DNA of 64,000 nt from Chlorophyllum brunneum (Eukaryota > Basidiomycota > Agaricomycetes > Agaricales > Agaricaceae). Below the pieces are notes generated by a model. That model did not search any database and was not told the DNA's origin. It saw nothing but the letters and a program-made list of their open reading frames with translations. Position numbers and translations under genes: made by a program. Positions 53,560 to 64,000 of the stretch are shown here, piece by piece (within the stretch, counting starts at the first letter, position 1; each line of letters starts with the position of its first letter). The DNA is taken from the NCBI GenBank assembly GCA_963576785.1, contig OY756141.1:682001-746000 (forward strand), in the 5' to 3' direction.

Positions 53560-56500
53560 TCATCGATCATACATCTTCATCGGAGTACCTCCACTTTCAC
53601 TAGTAGGTCCAGCAACGGCCAAAGCGCCATTTGCACTTCCACTTCCGATGCCATTAGCCATGCTCCTAGCAAGACCTGAAGTCATACCCGTACTACCTCC
53701 ATTGGCTGTAGAACCGGCACCACCATTCACAGGCTCACTAGTCACAGGTTTCCCCGAGCCCCCTAACTGTACCTTTTCATCCACGACCATAGAATGCATA
53801 CTCCTATTTCCACCTCCACCACCACTACCATCAACACTATTAGCACTCCCCAAAATCGCACTCAAATCAATCTCAGCACTCTTCTGCACCTTCCCCAAAA
53901 CCTCCCACGTAAACTCAACTTTACTCCACATACTCGCATACATCTCTTCCCTCTGCGCATTAACCATTTCTTCCACTCTCCTTCTCACTTCCTCAACCAA
54001 AGGTTTCACACTTTCTCGTAAAAGTTGTGTGAGCTGGGGTTTAATACTCTTTAAGAGGTATTCTGTTCCTGGACCAGCTGTTGGTTTGTGATTATTATTC
54101 GTATGGCCGTTGGTCGTATCCATGGCAGTAGAAAGAGGCAGAAGAGGAGGTGAAGGTGGTCGTTTGATATATGCGTTCAGCGCAGCTTCAAGCGCACCAA
54201 TCCTCTTCTGATCATTCTCCCTTTGTACTTCATATTCGTTAAATTGAGATTTCAACCCCGGTAATTCCTCCTCGAAAAACTTTTTCTGTCCCGCCAGAAG
54301 TGTATCACGTTCATGCCGAAGTTGACGAATCCTCTCAAGCGCTTGTGCGGTTTCATCTACCACACTGGTAACTTTGGTATTTGTCGCATCTACGCGTTCG
54401 GTAACTTGTTCCAGAGAGGATTTAAACTGCGTAGCATGTTCTTCAATGAGAGTTTCATGTTTCTTAACGCGTTCCCGGACAGTACGTTTTTGTTCTAAGA
54501 CGAGGTCTTGAAGCATTTCTTTTACGCCTGCCATCCAACTCGATTGGACCTGATCTAGCGAATTAGCAACGTTTTGTACCAGGTCTTGTAGTGATTCGAA
54601 TTTTGCATGGATATCAGCGAGTTCTCGTGAACGCGTCGAGGTTTCGACGTCAGACTCAGTGTCACCTTCATCTTCACCATCCGCAGTAGGTTGTTCCAGG
54701 CCGGAAAGCGTAGATAACGCTTCAGTCGGGACCTCCATATCAACACCCATCGTGTCCGCTCCAGCACGACCTTCCACTTCTGTCTCTTTCGCTTTCTCCT
54801 TCTCCTTCTCTTTGTCTTTATCCTTCTCCCACCTCTTCTTTCTCCTCGTTTTCTGCTTCTTCCTCCCAACATTCGCAAGCTCAGACAAAGTTTTCAACGT
54901 CGTACTAACCTCCTTCATCGCATCCGCCAATCCAACAACATATTCCTTCATCTTCTCATTCTGTTTCTGCACATCCTCCGCCGCCGGAATACGAGGCCAC
55001 GTATCAGATTCAGCTAGCTCATCCAACTGCTTTTGTATAGTTTGCTTCGTTGCATCTTTAGTCGATTGCAGTTCGTCGATATTGGACTCGACGCGTTGTT
55101 TTTCTTCAGCGTCGATGCCAAAGATGGAAGAGGTCGAATATCGAGTGAGATCCTCGATATCTGAAGTGAGCTGCTGGATCTTGTCATTATGCGCAAGAAG
55201 CTCCGCCATTATTCTGTTTGGAAATGGTAAATTAGTATCTGCATAGAATAAAGCAGTCCGCGGACACGTACTTGGTTCGCTTGCTCCATAGTTCCAGCTT
55301 GGCTTCTGGTGAGAGTTGAGGCGTTGTTGTTTCTGTAAGTTCAAAATTAGGCAGTGGTGGAAGTGGCGGTAAAAGCGGCTGTAATAGTGAATCTGGCAGG
55401 TCTTGGGTTTCCAGGGGTTCTGGTGGTTGTTGAGGCTGAAGGTGAGCCTCTTGCACTGTCGAGGATGGCGCCTGCGCCATTTGAGCTGACGTCAATCCAG
55501 GTATTGCTGCAGAAAGTGAACGAGTGGACAGAGAAATATCGTTATCACGAGACTGGTCGGGAACAGAGGTAGGAATAAGTGCCGTGGGAGTAACGACAGT
55601 CGAGATCGGGGCAGAGGCTGCGACGTCGGGCGGTGGCGTTGGTTGTACAACAGGACTCGAAGAGGCGATATCCGTGGTCGTTAAAGGAGAGGAATTGGCG
55701 TTCGATGGATCTGGATTTTTCAATGGAAAGGCCGACTTGATGACCAGACGCGTCCGTGGCTGTTCGCTTTTCGAATTGGGGACTGAGCGGGTGGTTGAAG
55801 GTGGCCCGAGTAGCGCAGAGGAAGAAAGTAAAGGGGAACTAGTCGAAGGGGGAGGTGGTATAGCAAAATTTGAGGTAAAGGCGCTTGTCGATGGAGGAGG
55901 TAAAGAAGGCACAATAAAGCCTCCGCTGGACGCTGTGCTTGGTAGTACCGCAGTGGGGGTGGTGGTCCAGGCAGGTGAAAAAGGTGATAATGGGGGTTCA
56001 GCCGAGGGAGGTGGAGGAAGAGGTGAAGGAGTTCTGGCAGGAGGCGGTGGTGGACTATTAACGTTAATGTTGATGGGGGGAGTGAGTTTGACAGTCTGGT
56101 GTGAAGATAAGTCAGTGGATGTCCGCATGCCAGAACGATACCAGGCTGGTGCTGTGGGTATGCTGGGCGTGCTGGGCGCCGTCTTCATAGTCGTCTGCTC
56201 GTCTTCACGCGACGACGCGACCGAGTCTTCTCTCTTTGGAGGTCCATAGCGCACGGACGCCTGAGCCCCTTCGTTCGACCTCGACCTCTCCCGTTCTCTG
56301 CCCCTTACTCCGTCGCGGTCTCCCCATCCTCTGTCCCTGTCCCGCTCTCTCGACCGTGAACGATCCCTACCACGCCGTGAAAACGATCCCCTTTGATCAC
56401 GATGCGATGGTGGTATATGCGGGAACTTTCCACCTAAAAACCTCGACCGACAGTCTTTCCACTCCGGTTCGTCGGGATGGGTAAAATAACACTCAAAACT

Positions 56501-56683
56501 CCTATACGGGCATTCATCCTTCTTCGCTCTGCCATCGTCGTCAAAGTGCTGTTAAGATCCAGCGACGGGAGGTGAAAAAGCAAGGGTAGAAGAGATTATT
56601 TCGAGCCGAGCGAGTAGACGGCGGGGACATACTTTACATCGCCGTTCCTTGCGCGAGAACGGAAAACGATCGCCGTATCCCAT
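53560..56683 (-). CDS. CCCH-like zinc-binding, RS-rich, coiled-coil protein of unknown role
   Basis: Predicted 993 residues from three exons: 56683-56633, 56548-55272 and 55213-53560. The phases agree and introns are 84 and 58 nt. Exon 1 is only 17 codons and supplies the first Cys of a CCCH-like cluster: C16, C30, C37, H41 (C-x13-C-x6-C-x3-H). An Arg/Ser/Asp-rich stretch (about 75-110: SRRGRDRSRSRERDRD) follows, as in RNA-processing factors. A long Pro/Ser/Thr-rich linker runs to about 430. Coiled coil starts near residue 443 (MAELLAHNDKIQQLTSDIEDL), is broken by a Lys/Glu/Arg block (KKRWEKDKDKEKEKEK), and resumes to about 740. The tail is Gly/Ser-rich. It may act in nuclear RNA or chromatin work, which is inference. 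No catalytic domain seen. It lies 94 bases downstream of VPS11 on the same strand. Confidence 0.85.
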
Positions 56684-56777
56684 CGAGAGAGAGCAGAAAA
56701 GAGAACATGCAGCCCACCAGTGGCTGTGTCACGCTTATATCCAACAAAGTCACAATTAAAAACAGCAACTACAATAC

Positions 56778-59700
56778 TCAGCCGACCTCTCCTGCACGCG
56801 GCATGTTCAGAATACCCCGGTTGAACGCTGTAGCAATAGCCTCGAACCCCCGCTCTTTCACGTCTCCAAGGAACACCTCATGGTGGTCCGCCAGTCTCTC
56901 GTTGTTCCTCCTGATCTCCTGAATAACCCCATGTTCTCTCGCACAGTTCGGGCATTCCGTGTCGTGTTCTTGTATGCATCTAAGGGGGGAAAAGTTATCT
57001 GTTGGTTCTAAGGACGCAAAACTACTCGCGTACCTCTGATGATAACTGTGATTACACATAAAGTGCACCGCAGGCAGATCTAATTGAGCATTACATATCG
57101 CACACCTCGTAACATGGAACACATTTGGACGCTCCGTATCCGTCAGTTCCTCCACCTGCTTCAATTTCTCCGCCGTCTCAAGCCTGTATGACCTAATCAA
57201 GTTCTTATCCTGCAGTGTACAATGAATATACACATCCACACATGAGAAAAACAAGCACTCACATTCTCAATTTCCTCTCGACTCTCCCTAATCCTCATCA
57301 TCAACCACTCCTTCACAAGTCCCACACTCGCAACTCCATTCCTACTCAACAGCTGAACAACTCCAAGTGGCGGCATAATTCCCTCTTCTTCAATATACTC
57401 CAGTATACTCCTCAAATCTTCTCGATGTTCAGCCAACAATTCGGGGGTAGACGTCAAAAACCTCAATACGAGTGGATACAGCTGTAATTGATCAGCCCCA
57501 TACGTCATCAAGCATTCCACCACCTTCTTCGATGCGTTCGCCTCATTGCCGGTTTTGAATCTTTCAATCCAGAATCGCACAATATCTTCATACATCCCCA
57601 CTTTTTCCCAAAGCAACACCAAACCATCGGTGAACCCATGCGTCGAGCAAACAATAAGTGCGTGTGTTGGGTCATAAGGCAACTGACTCCGGAGTACTTT
57701 CATCGCCTTTTCTTTAAGCGCTTCCTCCCTTTTCTTTTCTTCCTCCTTATCCGCCCCAGCTCCTCCTTGTCCAGGGAGCGTCAGATACAACTCCAACAAC
57801 GTATTCCAAATCGCCACCTGATCATCTTTATCCTCACTCTCCTCCTCCCGTGGTGACGAAGGTGCCCTCACCAGTTTCTGCTGTGTCGAAACATGTTCCG
57901 CAATAGATCCCTCATCCACAGTTTGCCCATACCGCCTAAACGCGACCGTCTCCAAAAACACAACAAATTGCTCCATATGATCCACGAAATGTGCAAAGTA
58001 CACTCGTGGAGAGGGTAATTTCACAGGCAGTGGTTGTGGTTGGGTTTGAGTTTGGGTTGGTTGAGCAGTGGGCGTCATGCTTTGTTGTCCTTTCATTGAT
58101 GATGCGGTAGGTAACGGGGGAGTGCTAGATCCGGACACCGAGACATTCTCCGGTCTAACAGTTTTAATTGAAGGGGAAGGTGGTGTAGCGTCTGAAGCAA
58201 CCGATGTCGTAGGCTGGTTTCTGTTGAGGGCGAGATACGACAGGTACGACGGCCCACTAGTTGAACCAGTCGAAGCTCCAGCAGGTTGTTTTGTCGTGGG
58301 CGTCGTCGCTTCTTCGGGTTCGACTGTAAGTGGCCCAGTCGTTGTACAGAGATCGATAAGCAGCTGTGTCGTTTCCTCTGGCAGGCTATGTAACATCGCG
58401 CGTCCATATCTGGCCAAATTGCTTTCGGCCTGTTCACCGCCTTAGCATACACCTTCAACTAGGAAAACGAAACTCACAATTTCAGGCCCCAGCCTCCGTA
58501 AATATGCTCCAGCACCTTTAAACTCTCCCGCATCCTCAATCATAATTCTCAGATAATCTTCGTGCCTTTCGTACTTCTTCGCCAAATACGCCGCGTGCTC
58601 ATAAAACCCTGCCTGTCTGCACACCCTAATAGCTGTATCCAAATCGAATGGTAGTTCATCCCCTCCACTAGACTTGGAGCGCTTGGATTCGGTTTTGATA
58701 AAAGTATCGAGGCGAGTGACGTCTTTGAGCTTGGTATAGGTGTTCAATAATAGAGTTGTGTGATCGGAATTTGCCAAGCCGAGAGTATGTAGTTCTTGTA
58801 AGTATGTTACCAAGTTGTGGATTCGCTGGGCGTCGAGGAACTAAAGATGACATAGTTGAGCCCTGGACTTTCTGGTAGATGTAAAATACATACTTTGCGG
58901 ATGACATAGCTGGGCTGTAAGTGCCCAATAGTCTGCACAAATTGTTGCATCGCACCATCATAGTCGCCTTTCAGATATAAATGATCTCCATATTGCCGGT
59001 GAATATCAGCAACGCTCGATTCATCCAGGTTTTGCGTCTTAGCTACGTTCAATGCAAGAGGGAAGTGGGTCTTGCGATAGAGCATGTTCAACTTGTCTGC
59101 TGTACCCTTCTCTTGCAAGCATAACAGCTGTGAACTCCGAGTCAGCCCCATCCTCCCATCGGTGCTAAACGTAAGAGCTAAGAAACATACTTGTCCGTCC
59201 GATGTAAGGACGTAGATATCCCCCCATTGTGATATGACCTCTCTCACACCCTGCCTAAAAGGCCCGGAATACGCAACGATTTTGTTTTCCGGATCGAACA
59301 CGGTCACCTTCGTTATATCTGTCTCCCCAGCATTCGCAGATCGCGCGACAAAGTTTCTGACGGTAGCAGATGCAGCAGATGCAGACGGAATAAAGGGCGG
59401 TGAAACGATGACAAGATAATTCAGGTGTGTATGAATTGACGATTTGCTGCCTACACAAGACGTTAGCGACGAAAGGTTGCCAAGAAGAACCTTTTCGTGC
59501 ATCAACATACCCTCGTAGGCCCAGCAATTACCTCTTCCCTCAGTATTACATGCATAAATCGCCTCATCTCTTGCTACTACAATATCTTTGGCTTTCCAGT
59601 CCATAGTCGCACATCCAAGCCCCGTACCAATTTCATCAACAACACTCGGCGTACCACCACTTCCCCTCCCGGAAGCTTGGTAGCATAACACACGATTCGT

Positions 59701-60622
59701 CGTGACGACAAAGAGGTATAGATTCGGAATCTCATCTGTAGGTTCACGAAAACCAAGCCCTGTGATGGGCTCTGTTGGAGATTCGTGTACAGTACGTGTT
59801 TTTGGGAGAGCCGTGAGTGAGTTGGAAGAAGCAAGGGATTGGTCGAGGTGTCGGTAGAGAATGACAGTACCGTCGCCGAGACCGATGGCTAGGTGTGAGA
59901 GGGTGGCGGAGAGTGCGACGGTTGTCACCTGGAGAAGTTCAAGTAAGAAAATTATGGGAGAGGACGAGTCGAACGAACTTACTGGGTGTGGCCGATTGCT
60001 GAGCTGGAGTTTTGTCGAACGGAGGAGGACAGGGGCACCACTCTTCTTGTCGAAATTCTGCATGTCCCAGATCTTGAGAAGAGGTGACTTGACAGCATCT
60101 TCTTCCTGTGTTTATATCAGAAATAATCCTTCCTATGATGAACGGTACACGTACACCTAGTGTTACGAGGACATCCTTTCGTTCGACCATATGCGTTACT
60201 CGACCACCAACATGGGCAATCCAGCTGCTGACTGACTCGAAATTGCGATTGAGTAGATGTATACTGCCATGGATATCTGCGGCAAGGACTCCAGAAGATG
60301 ACGAGACCACAGTGGAGATCTCTGGTGTCGCCTTTCGAAAGCAATTGAGCTTCCAATATGTAGAATACACCGGACCACGTACCTTGAAAATATCCGGGGG
60401 ACTATCGAGATCATGAACATCTTTAACCGGAACGACGTCGAAGAACGGAAATTGTCGCCACTATATTTCTCGTCAGCAAAGGGCATCCTCAACTTGGACA
60501 CGAAATAGTGTAGCATACGTTTAAGAATATGACAAGATACTTACAGCAGGTCCGGCTGTCCCAGCAGCGCCTGAAGCCCCCGAGGCCGCACTAGCAGCCA
60601 GTGTCGTCAAGTTAGAAGCCAT
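56778..60622 (-). CDS. VPS11: Vps11 (Pep5), HOPS/CORVET core subunit
   Basis: Predicted 1091 residues. It tethers endosome and vacuole membranes as a shared core subunit of HOPS and CORVET. Eleven exons: 60622-60545, 60460-60383, 60331-60155, 60105-59983, 59928-59511, 59450-59191, 59127-58894, 58840-58478, 58429-57263, 57209-57034 and 56979-56778. All phases close. The N-terminal part is a WD-like beta-propeller, opening with WRQFPFFDVVPVKDV (residues 27-41). The alpha-solenoid has the clathrin-repeat region with LYLKGDYDGAMQQFVQTIGHLQPSYVIRKFLD and AGFYEHAAYLAKKYERHEDYL. The C-terminus is a RING of C3H2C3 form: C1002, C1005, C1018, H1020, H1023, C1026, C1034, C1037. A Pro/Thr/Gln/Ser-rich insertion (about 610-712) interrupts the solenoid and makes it longer than many homologues. 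It is divergent from ATP18, 258 bases away. Confidence 0.95.
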
Positions 60623-60880
60623 TTGTCAGTCCTCCGTCGTCCAGCAGTAAGAATGCAAGCAGAAGCTCGAAGTCGTTCAGCAAACACATCCTAACCGATG
60701 AGGTAGTGATGTCACAAAGAGGAAACAAATTCCCACGCGAGCACACATCAGCGGGAAACGGTCCTGCCCGAACATTCACCCTTCTCCCTCCAACCTCTTT
60801 CCAGGTGAGCTCGTTGCCGTCGTTGATCTCAGAGAGTGACGTCTAACAGAATCACTTCAGTACACACACCCACCAAAACA

Positions 60881-61200
60881 ATGGCCTTCCTCGGACTCCG
60901 CAAATGGCCCACACCCGTGCGTTTCCAATGCGTGTTTTTTTGTCGAGTTGGTGAATGACCAACATATGTGCTTGGACAGGTCGCTAAGCCTCTGTGGCCT
61001 TTCGTGGTTGCTGGAGGCATTACTCTCTACCTCATTTCCAAAGCTCAGGATAGCGGTGTTCGCTGTGCGTGTTTTGTCCTTTGTGCTGGGAGCGATTGTA
61101 CTGACATATCTACCTTTGACGTGTCACTCTAGCCGTCGAATGGCGCAACGACGCGCGTAACCCTTACGCAGCTCAGATTGCAAAGGAATCCCTGCATTAG
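60881..61200 (+). CDS. ATP18: ATP synthase subunit j (Atp18)
   Basis: Predicted 62-residue subunit of the mitochondrial F1Fo ATP synthase membrane sector (Pfam PF04911). Three exons: 60881-60916, 60980-61064 and 61133-61200, with introns of 63 and 68 nt and all phases agreeing. The start MAFLGLRKWPTP, the single membrane helix (WPFVVAGGITLYLISKAQD), the VEWRNDARNPYAAQI segment and the KESLH end match fungal subunit j throughout. The gene is small and split, so automatic annotation easily misses it. It is divergent from VPS11 and convergent with the lectin gene. Confidence 0.93.
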
Positions 61201-61903
61201 TAGTCCGACTGGTCGACTGTTTTTCCGCATCCCATCCTGAATAATAGAAGCATCTTATTCTTGACTTGCTCGAGCTGTTCAGTGAACCCTCCTGGAGGCC
61301 GAGAAAATAGATCAATAATTTATCTCCTAGTCGTGCGTTATCAAGTCATCCTGTCCAACTACATTTGCCACCCCAAGAGCTCGCTTAGTGTGATGGAACC
61401 TACCAAACAGGACCTCATCTGTCAACCCGTACCCCGAAATAGTTGCAGTCGTACACAGGCTACATGTTACAGATCGCATGGCATTCACTAAAGAAAAGGG
61501 ATCTTTCAGGTCCCGCCATATAGGAGATGGCGAACGCCCAGCACACGGACAGCTAGCTACGGACGTCAAGTTCAGAATTCGTAACCTCATGACACTGTGT
61601 TAGCCACTTCAAACCCATACCGTGTAGACCGAGCATTCCGCTCCCAATGGCAACATGGGTCAAGCCTCAGACAAAATGCCTCATGGTGTAGTAGTTTTGT
61701 CGACCTTTATCTGACCCATGATATCTTCACGGCTCCCCCGGGCCCATCCTGAGTGCCCAAGCCACAATGGACTTAGAACGACATTCTTGTGACTGTTTTA
61801 TTGATCTCGGGGTTCAAAAAACCGTAATGAACTTTGAACGGTCTCAAGATTTGTCTGGCTCTTCTAATGAATTCAACATCCAGTACTGGTGTGTGTCCTC
61901 TTC
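61201..61903. other. Intergenic between convergent genes
   Basis: 3' regions of ATP18 and of the lectin gene. No further gene supported. The frame at 61767-62183 is an antisense shadow of the lectin's last exon. Confidence 0.5.
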
Positions 61904-62697
61904 TTATATCCAAAGTTCAAGATCATCATCGGGGCCGTCGATGCTCAAAACAAACGGCGTCTCGGGAACACCGAACCTAAGTTTGGAAAGTTTGGATGGT
62001 GAGAGTTGTCCAGTTCTCCCGCCTATCGTTGACTTGTACGAAATGACAGCATCAGGATCGTCACCAATCTCAGATTCGACTTCCCACAGGAAGACTGAGT
62101 CGGTGACGACGATAGGAGAACCATTTCTAGGACGCCCGGAGACAGCAGTGTATTTCCCGCTTATTACACTCCTAATGCTATAGAGGCCTCCAAACTCTTC
62201 GATAACGAACCACTGAGGGCTGTGTTAGAATAAGTGCCCTGTGTAGAGGTTCTCAAGGCGCATCGAACTAACCTCTTGATTCTCACCACCAGTAGCCGAC
62301 CATCCGAGAACTAGCAGTGAAGGAGCATAAATTTGAGCCAACGCAGTTGTGGGTAAGAAATTTGGTATTGTAAAGGCTTACCTGTGTAGTGATCCTTGCC
62401 GGACAGATCAAAGAGCGTGTCGTCGAAATCGGCATTGACGATGCGGTATATTACTTCTTTCTGTAGCCTGAGACGTTAAAATTTGATCCAGACCCTACCC
62501 GTGTACCATGCAATCAAACTCATGAATACTCACGAGCCGGAACAACCCTGAGTTCCTATCCAGTGACTTCCTGGACGTCAAGCCCAGGCTTACACCACAC
62601 GCATGCTTGCATCACGACTTTCACATCCCCAACCCTTACCTTTATTTTCGGGTGCAGGGATATAACGCTGACCCTCACGTATCCACTCTAATGACAT
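61904..62697 (-). CDS. Small beta-trefoil (ricin-B-type fold) lectin-like protein
   Basis: Predicted 175 residues from five exons: 62697-62640, 62570-62534, 62467-62382, 62310-62273 and 62212-61904. All borders are GT-AG, introns are 60-71 nt and phases agree. From residue 38 (IYRIVNADFDDTLFDLSG) the sequence follows the first trefoil repeat of small mushroom R-type lectins. GWSATGGENQEW carries the QxW motif (72-74). Later strands YSIRSVISGKYTAVSG and FLWEVE repeat the pattern. Such proteins bind sugars and are used in defence or recognition; ligand unknown. There is no signal peptide and no catalytic chain. Exons 3-5 are solid. Exons 1 and 2 are tentative, and the chosen ATG overlaps the start codon of the divergent STAND gene. 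Confidence 0.7.
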
Positions 62698-64000
62698 GGC
62701 CAGAACGAAGCAAAGTGCAAGAAAATCGACGAGTGGTGCTACTCTCTTCTACTCCAGGAGGAAAAACAAGATCAGAAAGAATAAAGTCATCACGGATATG
62801 CCTCGCACGAAACTTGCTGTGGAATCCAAGGCCAAGTTAGCTGATCGTCGGGCATCCGGCTCTGTCTCTGCGCTGCTCCTCACAAGCCGACCCAAGACTC
62901 GAAGCAGCCATAGCAGTAGCACTCTCGTAGAATCCTGGCACGGAAAAAACCAACATCAACCGCCTGTGGACTCGCTCTCGGATGCATTGTCGAAGTTAGG
63001 GAGTCCATCAGCCGGTGACGGGAATAAGTCCAGTATTCTGTCGACCAACTTTTTCTCCAACTCGACGAGGGTGCTGGGAGTGGTCAAGGATGTGTGCGAG
63101 GCCTTCAGTGGCGTGCCTTATGTCAAGGGTTTGGCAGGACTTGTGGAGCAAATCATCGAGGTCGCCGATGTGAGTGAATCACCAGTCATGAATCAGAGAT
63201 GGCTAGAATATTCTGTGCGTTATAGCAAGTGCAGGCATACAAAGACCGATGTCAGGCCCTCGTCGATAAAGTTGTCCTCTTTTCGCAGGGTATTTTCGAG
63301 GGTTTGCTCAGCCTGTCAGGGGACGCCAGTGCAGGAGAACAACTTCAGAGCCTTGAATCAGACTTGACAGCGTTCCTTGGGTATGTTTTTCCCCATGTTC
63401 GTCTTACCAGCCCCTTATACATACATGACGACAGCGTTCTAGAAAGTATCTATGCCACTTTGAACAGTCTTACAGCCCAACGAGTCTCCTCCAGATTCCT
63501 TCGCTATGTTGCCCGTGTCGAATATTTGGAAACGCTCACCGAACAGAACAGGAACCTGGCCACATATATTCAATACTTCAATGTACGCTTTATGTTATCT
63601 GTCCCCAGGATTTATGCACATAAATGGGTTTTAGACAAGATCCAATGTCGCCATTCGCCTGGGCTTGGGTACAGGCTCGGATCATGTGAGATTTTTGGGT
63701 ATCTCTTTCGCCCTCAGTTAATCCCTGCCTATTTCTCAGAACCTCAACAGAGCATCCCGACCTGCGTCTGCGACTAAGCGCTTAATTCCTGTACCTCCAA
63801 CGCTCTACGGAAGGGACAATGAGATTGGCATTGTCACCGACCTCCTCGTAGCGTCCAATCAGCAAGTCCATTTGGCGATCCTTGGACCCGGTGGAATGGG
63901 AAAAACCTCCTTAGCCCTCTCAACCCTCACAAACGAAAAAGTCATATCCAAGTTCGAGGACAGGTTTTTCCTCCCTTGCGACAGCACCCCCTCTCTAGAA
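62696..64000 (+). CDS. STAND/NLR-type NTPase with histone H3-tail-like N-terminus (partial)
   Basis: 5' part of a gene that leaves the window; about 343 residues seen. Exons: 62696-63169, 63235-63380, 63435-63582 and 63740 onward. The last intron (63583-63739) is long and may hide a short exon at about 63635-63668. Residues 2-14 (ARTKQSARKSTSG) match the histone H3 tail at 11 of 13 positions. A basic, low-complexity linker follows to about residue 110. A helical region (about 120-256: LGVVKDVCEAFSGVPYVKGLAGLVEQI, CQALVDKVV, YVARVEYLETLTEQN) resembles the MLKL-like four-helix N-terminus of mushroom NLRs. LYGRDNEIGIVTDLL and the Walker A loop LGPGGMGKTSLAL (about 304-316) then mark an NB-ARC/NACHT-type ATPase. 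The repeat domain is expected beyond 64000. A recognition and cell-death role is inferred from the family. Confidence 0.8.

Noticed and set aside
55524..56249. 241-codon Gly/Glu-rich plus-strand frame
   Set aside because: Antisense shadow of the Pro/Ser-rich section of the coiled-coil gene. The same applies to 54659-55246.
62696..62850. Fragment of an ordinary histone H3 gene placed by chance before the NLR
   Set aside because: No histone fold follows, and the frame runs unbroken into the NLR helical domain. A derived tail is the simpler reading, though an H3 origin of the exon remains possible.

Overview
This window is nuclear DNA from a filamentous basidiomycete, most likely an agaricomycete. 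Coding regions are broken by many short GT-AG introns, mostly 45-85 nt, a few up to about 165. The conserved proteins are fungal: Atp18, Mif2/CENP-C with a cupin end, Arb1, a Pcl-type cyclin and Vps11. The accessory genes (F-box/LRR, small beta-trefoil lectin, STAND NTPase with a helical N-terminus) are of kinds that mushrooms carry in many copies. All gene models were spliced by eye, by requiring GT-AG borders and an unbroken frame.

Layout. 1-3.1 kb: no gene seen. 3.1-4.15 kb: Pcl-type cyclin (+). 4.15-15.25 kb: gene desert with an AT-rich island at about 12.46-14.1 kb. 15.26-18.33 kb: Pns1/SLC44 choline-transporter-like membrane protein (+). 19.68-20.49 kb: small degenerate GTPase-like protein (+), followed by a foldback, MITE-like element at 20.71-20.83 kb. 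21.38-29.16 kb: dense island with Arb1 (+), F-box protein (-), mitochondrial tRNA 2-thiouridylase (-) and CENP-C/Mif2 (+). 29.2-41.2 kb: second desert, with one weak hypothetical gene near 40.0-40.7 kb. 41.27-42.06 kb: Tyr-rich unknown protein (+). 42.1-53.5 kb: third desert. 53.56-60.62 kb: CCCH-like/coiled-coil unknown (-) and VPS11 (-). 60.88-61.20 kb: ATP18 (+), a 62-residue gene in three exons. 61.90-62.70 kb: beta-trefoil lectin (-). 62.70-64.0 kb: a STAND/NLR-type gene (+) that runs off the window.

How the genes relate. The core genes serve separate housekeeping roles: HOPS/CORVET tethering, ATP synthase, mitochondrial tRNA modification, kinetochore and cell-cycle kinase control. Two concern chromatin: Arb1 (Argonaute chaperone, RNAi heterochromatin) and CENP-C (centromere). 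The most unusual signal is at the right edge. The STAND protein begins with a near-perfect copy of the histone H3 tail (MARTKQSARKSTSG), keeping the residues equivalent to K4, R8, K9 and S10, followed by a helical bundle and a P-loop NTPase. It lies head-to-head with the lectin gene. A second strong signal is a cluster of Trp-Gly motifs, resembling an Argonaute hook, inside Arb1.
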